A stretch of 35,372 nt of DNA from a virus, in the IMG/VR virus record IMGVR_UViG_3300046331_000020, positions 1-35,372 of that record, one strand, 5' to 3'. Shown here in pieces: positions 15,134-23,100 of this stretch (position 1 is the stretch's first letter; the number at the start of each line of letters is the position of its first letter). The translations under genes were made by a program, and so were the position numbers. The notes below the pieces were generated by a model. That model saw only the letters and a list, made by a program, of their open reading frames with translations, made no database searches and had not been told where the DNA came from.

Positions 15134-16081
15134 TTAGTGTAGTTGAATCTTCTCAACTAGACCTGGAGTGAAGTAGTCAGCAAACTTAGCGTAAACTGGA
15201 GCAGTGACTTCTTTGAAACGTGCTTCTTGTTCAGCAGTCATCTTAACAACTTCAACACCCTCAGCTTCACATTGAGCCAAGATGTTTGGAATATCAGCAA
15301 CAGATTCACGACGCTCTTGACGAGCAGCATTGAATGCAGCAGTAGACAAGATTTCTTGAGTTTCAGCATCGAACTGCTTGAAGAAGTCTTGGTTAACGAT
15401 GATAGAAGTCAAGAACAAGCTATGTGCTGTATCATTAACAACTTTGAAAGACTTATGTTGATCTAATGGGAACACACGAACGTAAGTAGATTCACCAGCT
15501 TCAATAACTCCAGAGTCAGCTGCAGCGTTCATTTCTTCTAAAGCGATGTGCTCATTAGGAATAGCGCCAAGCAACTTGAATGTCTCAACAGCAACAGGAG
15601 AACGGCTAGTGCGAACAGTGCGACCTTGCCATGCTTCTACAGTATCAGCCTTAAAGTTAGCTGGAACAACACGGTATCCACCAGAGTAAGTGAAAGACAT
15701 AGCGTGAGTGTTAGAATTAGCAGCAACGCCAGCCAATAGATCCATACCAATAGAACCTTCTAACACTACATCAGCGTGATCGTGGTCACGGAACAGGAAT
15801 GGAAGATCTAGGGCGTGCAGGTCTTTGTTGTAATCAGCTAACCAAGTAGTGTAGATATGGCTCATTTCAATAGTGCCATTATCAACTAATTGCATCAAAG
15901 CATCTTTAGTGATTTTCTTGCCACCGTTATATTTGTTAGTATAGTCAGTTAAAGAAAGAACTTCGATGTCGAAAGCACCATTAGTTTTCTCATTAACTTC
16001 TTTAGCGAAACGCTCCGCTACTTTTAAAAATAAGCCAATAGGTTCGTGTGCGATCACCCATTTTACATGCTTAATAGTCAT
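15134..16081 (-). CDS. TRAP-type (DctP family) solute-binding protein without signal peptide
   Basis: A 315-residue protein with the whole fold of periplasmic solute-binding proteins of TRAP transporters. It has the VKWVIAHEP first strand, KVAERFAKEVNEKTNGAFDI, the LDLPFLFRDHDHA segment at 91-103 and WQGRTVRTSRSPVAVETFKL at 151-170. R157 sits where the family keeps the arginine that grips the ligand carboxylate. NQDFFKQFDAETQEIL follows near 230. Such proteins normally have an export signal; here the chain begins MTIKHVKW directly at the mature fold, with no hydrophobic N-terminus. No DctQ or DctM membrane gene is nearby. It overlaps the 103-aa gene by four bases (ATGA) after a good AGGAG site, and ends at a strong terminator. 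A virion-displayed or ligand-sequestering role is inference. Confidence 0.88.
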   Translation of the reverse strand: MTIKHVKWVIAHEPIGLFLKVAERFAKEVNEKTNGAFDIEVLSLTDYTNKYNGGKKITKDALMQLVDNGTIEMSHIYTTWLADYNKDLHALDLPFLFRDHDHADVVLEGSIGMDLLAGVAANSNTHAMSFTYSGGYRVVPANFKADTVEAWQGRTVRTSRSPVAVETFKLLGAIPNEHIALEEMNAAADSGVIEAGESTYVRVFPLDQHKSFKVVNDTAHSLFLTSIIVNQDFFKQFDAETQEILSTAAFNAARQERRESVADIPNILAQCEAEGVEVVKMTAEQEARFKEVTAPVYAKFADYFTPGLVEKIQLH

Positions 16082-16389
16082 TCGGTTTCTCCTAATTTGC
16101 TGGTATCAAATATCCAGCTTTGTGTTTGTTCTTTAAAATTCATAAATCTTTTAATCACAGTTACTCTGTTATTTATAAGATTTCTCATTGTATTTATGTC
16201 AGGAATCTCTTCCTTATTTAGGATATCAGAGACTGGAATCACCGTGTCTCTGTGTCCATATTCTTTAGTGTTCGAGTCGTATATAAAGTAATCTTTCATC
16301 GAAAACCACTCCAAGTTACCGTCCCCTTGTTCAATAGATCTTGGAAACTGTCTAATCTCGATTACATATCCATTAATAAATGAACTCAT
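16078..16389 (-). CDS. Small protein of unknown function between the radical SAM and TRAP genes
   Basis: A 103-residue protein I do not recognise. It has no cysteine, no signal peptide and no membrane segment. The N-terminal half alternates hydrophobic and polar residues (GYVIEIRQF, LEWFSMKDYFIYDS), suggesting beta strands, and the second half (TMRNLINNRVTVIKRF) looks helical. It is translationally coupled on both sides by ATGA overlaps: with the radical SAM stop at 16386-16389 and with the TRAP-type start at 16078-16081. Such coupling suggests the three products work together. Its size would suit a substrate-carrying or leader-binding adaptor for the radical SAM enzyme, but no sequence motif proves this. 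Confidence 0.75.
   Translation of the reverse strand: MSSFINGYVIEIRQFPRSIEQGDGNLEWFSMKDYFIYDSNTKEYGHRDTVIPVSDILNKEEIPDINTMRNLINNRVTVIKRFMNFKEQTQSWIFDTSKLGETE
16170..16177 (-). promoter_or_regulatory. Possible internal late promoter ahead of the TRAP-type gene
   Basis: An exact TATAAATA on the minus strand inside the 103-aa gene, about 90 bases before the TRAP-type start. Two related boxes lie just upstream (CATAAATA at 16191-16198 and CTAAATA at 16215-16221). The DNA is AT-rich, so chance matches are possible. Confidence 0.4.
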
Positions 16390-17774
16390 GCTGCTACAAT
16401 AGGAATGATTTTTTTAGGTTTTCTAACCTTCTCTGGTTTACCTTTAGTCCACCAGAAGATATCTTTACGGTCTTCTCTTAGTGGACCATCAATATACTCT
16501 GGAATGCAACCTGTCATTTCTTCGATAGCAATACAAAATTCTACAATATTGTCACTATATGCATTGTCACAAGAGGCTTCCCATAGTGGTCCAGTTAAGA
16601 ACATACAAGCACCCTTACAAATATGAATAACTGGGCAGCTTGGGCATTCTTTACGATCACTCCAGTGTGTTCCAGTATCGAGCCTTGTATTAGCTAAGTC
16701 TGAAACAGTACCTAGTTTGTGTGAAAATCCAGATGGATTGTTAGACACAGAACTAACGTTTTGGCAAGTTAAAACATTTCCGTTTAAGTCTACTGCTATG
16801 TTTTCTGCTTTGTCCATACCACATTTTTGTGGCAGAGATTCTATTCGAGTACCATCTATAATAGAGGTAACAAAACCTGAAACCTTTTGGCCAATCGTGG
16901 CAAATCTACTAACCTTACCAGTACGTAACTCGTCCAGCGCCACAGATCTAAATCGAATATCTTCTTCACCATCCAACAACGAATTGGCCATACCACCTTC
17001 GTCATAAGCATCAACAAACGTGCCTTCGCCTATAACCAAATGTTGAATATAATCTGCACCGATTTCATTAGCTACAAATTTAACAAAGAATGCTTCTATT
17101 CCCGCACGACTAATATTTTTAGAGTTAATCATAGAATTAAAACTAAACATCTTCTTTGGGGCGAGACGTTTGTATAAATCTATGATACCGATTTTAGAAT
17201 CTGGATCATCTAATGGATCTGGACCACGCACTGGTTGTCCTGGTCCATCATGGGATACTGCCACCCCGAATCCCATTGATTCTAACCAATCATTCTTTTC
17301 TTTATCTAATAAACTACCATTGGTAATTACTGACATAGACCCGTTAGGATACTTAGCCTTAATAGCTTCTGCTAATGGCTTAAATGTTTTCCAATAGACA
17401 AAAGGTTCTCCACCCCAAAACTCGAAGTGTGAACCTTTTCCTAAACCATCTTCTCCACCTTCATACCAATTGCTCATATTAGCAACAAACGGATCTACGT
17501 CATTAAGATTAGTAGAATCTGCATGTGGAACAAAACGCTGATTGCAGTAATCGCATTCAAAATTACAAGAAAGACCCAACTGAATTTTAATAGTCTTTAG
17601 GTTTTTCTTACCATGCTCAATCTTAGCTGGCTCTTTAACTTCATCTTGTATCTTAACGTTACTAAGAATTGGTGTATCATCACCCCACTTTAGTAAACTT
17701 AATGAACTATCATAAGTTATTTTTTTATGAGTACTGTCCGCTGGGCACCATGCTGTAATATCAAAAATCGCCAT
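16386..17774 (-). CDS. Radical SAM/SPASM protein- or peptide-modifying enzyme
   Basis: A 462-residue enzyme. The radical SAM cluster motif CX3CX2C is at C70, C74 and C77 (SCNFECDYC), followed by the SAM-binding FWGGEP at 119-124. The C-terminal SPASM domain is complete: C318, then G332-x4-C337, then C377-x2-C380-x5-C386-x3-C390, then C402, as in enzymes holding two auxiliary Fe4S4 clusters. Family members cross-link or oxidise side chains in peptides (RiPP maturases) or mature sulfatases. No sulfatase with a C/S-x-P-x-R site is in the window. The nearest Cys-rich candidate substrate is the 393-aa fibre encoded two genes upstream. The gene has its own promoter/terminator element and a GAGG site, and is coupled to the 103-aa gene. 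The substrate is unproven. Confidence 0.93.
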   Translation of the reverse strand: MAIFDITAWCPADSTHKKITYDSSLSLLKWGDDTPILSNVKIQDEVKEPAKIEHGKKNLKTIKIQLGLSCNFECDYCNQRFVPHADSTNLNDVDPFVANMSNWYEGGEDGLGKGSHFEFWGGEPFVYWKTFKPLAEAIKAKYPNGSMSVITNGSLLDKEKNDWLESMGFGVAVSHDGPGQPVRGPDPLDDPDSKIGIIDLYKRLAPKKMFSFNSMINSKNISRAGIEAFFVKFVANEIGADYIQHLVIGEGTFVDAYDEGGMANSLLDGEEDIRFRSVALDELRTGKVSRFATIGQKVSGFVTSIIDGTRIESLPQKCGMDKAENIAVDLNGNVLTCQNVSSVSNNPSGFSHKLGTVSDLANTRLDTGTHWSDRKECPSCPVIHICKGACMFLTGPLWEASCDNAYSDNIVEFCIAIEEMTGCIPEYIDGPLREDRKDIFWWTKGKPEKVRKPKKIIPIVAA

Positions 17775-17783
17775 ATTATCCTC

Positions 17784-17823
17784 AAAAAGATTATCCTAAC
17801 ACGTATTTATGCTCGTTAGGATA
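17784..17823 (-). terminator. Terminator-like hairpin with a late promoter in its loop
   Basis: Minus strand TATCCTAAC and GTTAGGATA (17792-17823) form a perfect nine-pair stem around a 14-base loop that contains CATAAATA. ATCTTTTT follows. It lies 10 bases past the 309-aa gene stop. Read-through RNA would form the full stem; RNA started from the loop promoter would lack the left arm. Confidence 0.7.
17804..17811 (-). promoter_or_regulatory. T4-type late promoter box for the radical SAM cassette
   Basis: CATAAATA on the minus strand, one base off the T4 late consensus, 30 bases before the radical SAM start and inside the loop of the hairpin at 17792-17823. Confidence 0.55.
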
Positions 17824-17832
17824 GCCTGAATA

Positions 17833-18762
17833 TTAAAGTGTCTTAGTGAACGTGTTTCTGTTTACCCAGTATTTGAAACCCATCTTCACTCTAACTAAAT
17901 CACCAGAATTCATACCAGTTGTTACAACTTTAAATGAACCAGAACCATTGGTTACTGGAATTTTCAATTTAGGTAAGTATCCACTGTCTTGTACCAAGTA
18001 GATAAAGTCGACTTTATCTGATGTGACATCGAAATTAACTGTCAAAATATCATCAGTTTGTGCAGAAGAAGTGACATTAATTTCTGGCATTAGTTCAAAT
18101 GTTAATCTGATAATAGGATCCAGCGGATGTTTAGTTAAATTACCAGTAAAAGTCACTGTATGCTCTGCATAGTTAGTACCAGCTAAATCAATGTTGAAGT
18201 ATTCAATTTCTGGAGTGTTATTCCAATATTCACCGTCAGCTTTAACTGCTGGTCTAATGATAACAGGAATAATATCATCTGCAGATGGGTTATCTTTAGT
18301 TACAAAGAACGCAATCACTGTAGCATCACCAAAGGTGTTAAAATCTTTTGTTGGTAATGTATTAGCATATGAGTTGATTAAATCACCCTCAAGTACAGTG
18401 TGTTCTTGTGCATCTGCAGTTTCATCGTCTGGAGTGTTTGTATTAACAACAGAATCTTTAATATACCATAAAGTTTGTCCATCAGCAGTGCTAAACATGC
18501 TGGTGTCAATTTTAAATTTATTGATTACTCTGTTCGAAGTTTCATTTTTGAAAACAACATTCAATATTGTTCCAGATAAATTCAAATCCCAATTAAATGT
18601 TACAGGAATTTCCTGAAAGTTAGTATCAGTCCACTCTGTCTCTGTTGGAAACTCTCCAGCCCACTCTACATCGGGTAGAGACTGTTGGAACAATGTGTTT
18701 GGAATAGCACCCTTTTGTGAAAGATATCTTCTTTTGTATTGTATTTTAGTTACGTATTGCAT
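17833..18762 (-). CDS. Virion-region protein of unknown function, 309 aa
   Basis: I do not recognise this 309-residue protein. It has no cysteine, no signal peptide and no repeated shaft elements. Alternating strands such as IPVTFNWDLNLSGTILNVVF, ATVIAFFVTKDN and HTVTFTGNL suggest an all-beta protein, perhaps two or three sandwich domains. The C-terminus VRVKMGFKYWVNRNTFTKTL is basic and aromatic. It starts 10 bases after the Cys-rich fibre stop behind an AAGGAT site and ends just before the terminator-like hairpin, so it shares a transcript with that fibre. Position suggests a fibre partner, chaperone or distal adhesin; none of these is shown by the sequence. Confidence 0.72.
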   Translation of the reverse strand: MQYVTKIQYKRRYLSQKGAIPNTLFQQSLPDVEWAGEFPTETEWTDTNFQEIPVTFNWDLNLSGTILNVVFKNETSNRVINKFKIDTSMFSTADGQTLWYIKDSVVNTNTPDDETADAQEHTVLEGDLINSYANTLPTKDFNTFGDATVIAFFVTKDNPSADDIIPVIIRPAVKADGEYWNNTPEIEYFNIDLAGTNYAEHTVTFTGNLTKHPLDPIIRLTFELMPEINVTSSAQTDDILTVNFDVTSDKVDFIYLVQDSGYLPKLKIPVTNGSGSFKVVTTGMNSGDLVRVKMGFKYWVNRNTFTKTL

Positions 18763-18771
18763 ATGTTATCC

Positions 18772-19953
18772 TTAGCAGTTGCAATTACAGTTAGTGCAAT
18801 TGTAGTAATGGTGATGCGGATCCATGTTGTGGTTCGTATCTAAGTGCAGACGCATATAACAGTTGATGATAACGTTACCGCAGTTACCACCAGCGGCACC
18901 AGCGCCACGCCCAATGGAGGCGTTGTTGTGGTTACCATGCTTAGTGTTATGTGGAACCCATCCACCGTAGTTACCTAAGTCGTTTGCAAACTGAGATAGG
19001 TGCCCCGGACGACCAGAGACATTACCCCATGCAACAGAAGAAGCAGAACCAGCGTTGCCACCAATGTTTGTTACTGTAACAGCACCCGTCATACCTTGTA
19101 CAGATGTGACTGGGACAGAAACTACAACAGCACCCGTCATACCTTGTACAGATGTAACGTTTGCATTGATAGTTGGATTGCCAGCAACACCATTACCATT
19201 ATCAACAGTAATACCAGCGCCTGCAACGATAGAACGTGCAGCAGCGACACCAGAAGATGTGATAGTAGTAAGACCAGCACCAACACTAGACAGTGCTGCT
19301 AAGTTAGCAGCGTAAGCCTGGACATCTGTACCAATACGAACACCCAATGTTCCACGAGCAGTGGCAGCATCAGCATCGTCAATTAATGTACGACCATATG
19401 ACGAAAGAGTAGTTGTGCTCGCAGTACCTGAACCAGTGAAGTATGGCAGAGCATCAACGCCAGAAGTAACAGAAGCTAATGCTGCTAATTCATAGTCAAA
19501 TGCTTGTACGTCTGTGCCGATAGCTAAACCAAGAGCAGTGCGAGCACCAGCAGCAGTACTAGAACCAGTACCACCGTCAGCAATAGACAAGTCTGTAATA
19601 CCAGTAATAGTACCAGAAGTGATTGCAGCAACTCCAGTATGAGTACCAGAGAAGTTGGTAGCTGTAATAACGTTAGCTGAGAAGTTACCACCAGAACGAG
19701 TTACAACGCTATTACCAGCTTGGTCTGTGGAGCTAGTGTTTAAGCCATCAAGTAAATCAGCGTCTAGCCCAGAGCCAGATCCATCGACAGTTACTAACTT
19801 AGCCAGTACATCTGCAGCAGTATAGCTAGCAGCAGTTTGGGCTAATTGAAGTTGTGTGTTTAAGTTATTAAAGTTTGCATCGACTTCAGCGTTAGTAAGA
19901 GGACTACCCTTACCAGCACGAGTCGTGATTGTTGCAGCGTTAACTGATGCCAT
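18772..19953 (-). CDS. Tail fibre protein with His/Asn/Cys-rich C-terminal tail
   Basis: A 393-residue fibre. The N-terminus ([20 protein letters not shown], then NNLN) is a common fibre start. The shaft contains [20 protein letters not shown], two copies of IGTDVQA[FY] and two copies of [31 protein letters not shown] element near 308-327 leads into the tip. The last 60 residues are unusual: [38 protein letters not shown] and a final NCTNCNCNC. All six cysteines (358, 365, 386, 389, 391, 393) lie in the last 36 residues, and each directly follows Asn. HxH pairs recall the metal-binding tip of the T4 long fibre. It follows the 75-aa coiled-coil gene and is two genes upstream of the radical SAM enzyme. 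The stop codon directly follows the final Cys codon. Confidence 0.87.
   Translation of the reverse strand: MASVNAATITTRAGKGSPLTNAEVDANFNNLNTQLQLAQTAASYTAADVLAKLVTVDGSGSGLDADLLDGLNTSSTDQAGNSVVTRSGGNFSANVITATNFSGTHTGVAAITSGTITGITDLSIADGGTGSSTAAGARTALGLAIGTDVQAFDYELAALASVTSGVDALPYFTGSGTASTTTLSSYGRTLIDDADAATARGTLGVRIGTDVQAYAANLAALSSVGAGLTTITSSGVAAARSIVAGAGITVDNGNGVAGNPTINANVTSVQGMTGAVVVSVPVTSVQGMTGAVTVTNIGGNAGSASSVAWGNVSGRPGHLSQFANDLGNYGGWVPHNTKHGNHNNASIGRGAGAAGGNCGNVIINCYMRLHLDTNHNMDPHHHYYNCTNCNCNC
19079..19155 (-). repeat. Direct repeat in the Cys-tailed fibre gene
   Basis: A 29-base segment at 19079-19107 recurs exactly at 19127-19155, a 48-base period. It encodes two copies of [11 protein letters not shown] spaced 16 residues apart, an element common in phage fibre shafts. 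The near-identity at DNA level suggests a recent duplication. Confidence 0.8.
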
Positions 19954-19971
19954 TTTTAGATTTCCTTTAGT

Positions 19972-20199
19972 TCAATCTTTGTTCAAGAGTTGAAGAATTA
20001 ACGATTTTATGTCTTGCAATTCGTTCTTTATGTTATTTATCTCAACTGTATGTTGAGAAATAGCGTTTTCACGCTGTTCAGCTTCTCTCATACGAACCAT
20101 ATATTCTTCGTACTCAGTTCTGTTTGTGTTTATGATAGCTCCGCTAGAGGAGTCTCTAACCAAACCATCATGTCCTATCACCTTCAAAAAATCAGTCAT
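19972..20199 (-). CDS. Small coiled-coil protein
   Basis: A 75-residue protein with a short N-terminal head (MTDFLKVIGHDGLVRDSSSG) and a long charged helix from about residue 27 to the end. The segment HTVEINNIKNELQDIKSLIL shows clear heptad spacing, which predicts a coiled coil. It has no Cys. The start overlaps the stop of the 2083-aa gene as TAATG, and the 393-aa fibre starts 19 bases after its stop. Small coiled-coil proteins in this position often help fibre trimerisation or attachment, but I cannot assign one family. A possible late box for the fibre gene lies inside it. Confidence 0.72.
   Translation of the reverse strand: MTDFLKVIGHDGLVRDSSSGAIINTNRTEYEEYMVRMREAEQRENAISQHTVEINNIKNELQDIKSLILQLLNKD
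20034..20041 (-). promoter_or_regulatory. Possible internal late promoter ahead of the Cys-tailed fibre
   Basis: GATAAATA on the minus strand within the 75-aa gene, about 80 bases before the 393-aa fibre start. It is the same variant as the box at 15118-15125. Being inside a coding region, it is less certain. Confidence 0.35.
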
Positions 20200-23100
20200 T
20201 ATGGGCAGGCAATAACTCGCAAGTCTTTAACGATTGGAACCGCACAGCTGTTTGTAGACTGCAGAACAATTTTAACTACCAAACCATCAAACGGTGTTAA
20301 ACCAGTTAACGTGAAATCGATATCTGAGAAAGAAGGGTTACCATTTTCCACCTTAACGATAGTAGAATCTGGATTCATCTGTGTATATTTAGTCGCCGCT
20401 AATTGCTTAGTATCACCAACGCTAGTCTTGTAGAACACCTTTACTGTAGCTTCAGAAGGGATATTAGCTGCAAAACGAACACGTAGGTATGTAGAAGAGT
20501 TTGCAAACTTGATAGGTGTAGTTACATACTTACCAAGAGAAGAAGAACCTTCTGGTGTAATTTCGTCGAAGAACAACTCACGAACAGATACCACAGAACC
20601 AGAAAGAGCAGTTTCTGCAGTTCCAGAGAATCCGCTTAGAGTGATCGTAGCAGTAGTGCCATCGTCTGTGAAACCAGTAACTAAGAATGTTCCCAAGTTG
20701 CCTGCTGTAGTGGCAGAACCAGAGATAGTCACGTAACGACCGATACCAATAGCAGCCATGGAGCCACGGATCGTAGCGTTTGTAGAGCTAAAGCCAGTTG
20801 CAGTGAATGCCCAGTTAGTAGAACCAGAGACGATAGATTTAGAATCTAGAGCAGCCACGTTAGTGTTTGCTTCGGTAGGTTGGTTAATCTTATTAGAGAT
20901 AGCAACCAAGCTAGTACGTGCAGTGTCAATAACTGGAGAAACAGCATCGTTAGTAGTAGAAATCTGAGCAGAGAACGTCACAGACTTGTTACCGCCCATC
21001 AATATATTTTCATTGATCTCAGATGCAATCACACGTGGAGAATAGAAGAAGTTATTCTCTTTAACTAAACATGGAGTGTATGTGGTATCAGCAACATATG
21101 GTGTTTGAGAACCATCAATAGCTTTACCAGAAGAAGTCAAGATAGAGAAGCTAGACTTAGTATCAGAGAAAGTCTGCATCTGGATAGATGGGTTGATAAT
21201 GTCGTAAGATACATTACGAGTGGCCATAACTGCAGAACCGCCACCGTAACCACTAGATGTACCAGCAGTAGTAGTTGTGATTGTATAGCTGTTGGCGTCT
21301 ACATTAGAAATAACATGGTCACCGTTCAACTCAGCTGCAGGGATACCGTTAATCGCATCAGCAACACCTTTGATGTTAACACGTGAACCAGAGTACATAC
21401 CGTGATCATAGTGCCACACACGAACTGTAGTAGAACCGCTTACGATTTGGAATGGATCAACTTCGATATTGTCATATTGCAATACATCATTAACGAAGCT
21501 AATGTTACCGACAACGCTAGTGTCGAATTGAGCACGGTAAATAGTGAACTTAATGTCTTGGTTTTGATCTGGAGTCCATGTAGATGCGTTCTGTGATTTG
21601 AACAAAACACCAGCGTATGGTTGCTCAGAGATAGTTCTTCCAGAAGTTCCTGGGATTGTATCACCAACGTTAGAGATCCAAACTTTGTAGTTGTTAGAGT
21701 CAGACTGAAGAACAAAGCAGTACTCAGTATTGTCTTGAACGTAAACAGGAGTCTTGAACGTAAACTTAGTAGGTGTATCGTAAGATGGGTAATCTGCGCC
21801 ATCTAGAGAAACTACATTAGAAGACAAGCTAACTTGAGATGGGTTGAGAGTAGTGCGGCTAAAAGCAAGCACGTTCTTTCCAGGTGTTCCATTTACCATC
21901 TCACGGATTTCTAATGTAACAGGAATACGATCGTCTTTTGAGGCGAAGAAAATATCAACGCTAGTCAAGAATGCTCCACCTTTTTGCTCGACCAAGAAAG
22001 ATTGCGCCAGTGGATCGTACCAACCAGTATCAGAAACTACACGGCTGCCAGCACCTTGATAGATTGTCTGGCGAGCAGCTGGATCGTCGTTTGGACCGAT
22101 GATTTCTTTAACCAACTCTGCATTACGGACAGCGTTAACAGATGCTTGTTTAGTTTCAAGAACACCTTCAGCACGATAGATACCACGACCACGTGAAGTC
22201 CATTGTCCAGTAGAAGTAGAAGCGTCAATTAGTTTCAACTCACGAGCACCAGTACGGAAACGGATAGCATCTGTGTTTGGAATTTCAAACAAGAAGTTTA
22301 ATTCACCGTTTTTATTAGTGATTAGAGTCGTAGGTGATGTAATTGAAACAACAGTACCAGAAGCACCAGAAACAGAACCTGTGAATGTTTGTCCATTGGC
22401 AAATGTGCCGATAACGTTTGCCAACTCAAGAGTCAGAGCACCAGTATCTGGATCAATAAACTTACCGACAACAACCGCAGATGCAGTATTTAATGAGTTA
22501 GATATAACATCACCACGGTTCAAACAAACCTGAGAATCACCACCAATACGGCGTTTAGTTTCAGAAGCTGATCCACCAACGTTGGTAGAAAAGTCAAATA
22601 TACCAGAACCTGCTGTGTATACTAACTTGACCGAAGGTGTCACAAAGGCACTAACATCGATGTCATCGAAATATGCATAGAAACGAGTGGCTGGTTTTAG
22701 ACCCTTAGTCTGTACCAAGATGTTTCTAGAACGAATGTAAGGGATAACAGCAGTAGAAACAGTGCGGTCTGCAACAGTTTCATAGTCAGTTTTAACTGCT
22801 AAAGAAGTCTTAACACCAGTACGAGACTGTCCGACTGCTTGTGCTAGATTTTCAACTTTAACTACACGATGTGCCCAACCAGATGCATCTGGTCCAAGAC
22901 CAAACTGAGCATCAAGTGCAGAGCCACCGTCACCGTAACGACGGTCAGCTTCCAGAGTTTGAATACCAGTAGAAAATGCAGTGCCCAACCATTCAGTCTG
23001 CCAAGCACCCCACACAGTACCAAAACCAGCATCGCCGATAATACCAGCACGAGTTGCTAGGTCTTTGATAGTGTTATAGTTGCCTTCTACTTGCTGCACT

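Noticed and set aside
15134-16081. Complete TRAP transporter operon acquired as a metabolic gene set
   Set aside because: No DctQ/DctM membrane proteins are encoded nearby and the binding protein lacks an export signal.
16386-17774. Radical SAM protein as an anaerobic sulfatase maturase
   Set aside because: The domain layout would allow it, but no sulfatase or C/S-x-P-x-R target is present; the CPAD stretch at its own N-terminus does not fit that motif.
14041-17774. Classical lasso-peptide or sactipeptide gene cluster
   Set aside because: No short precursor peptide gene, leader peptidase or exporter is seen; the only Cys-rich candidate is the large fibre.
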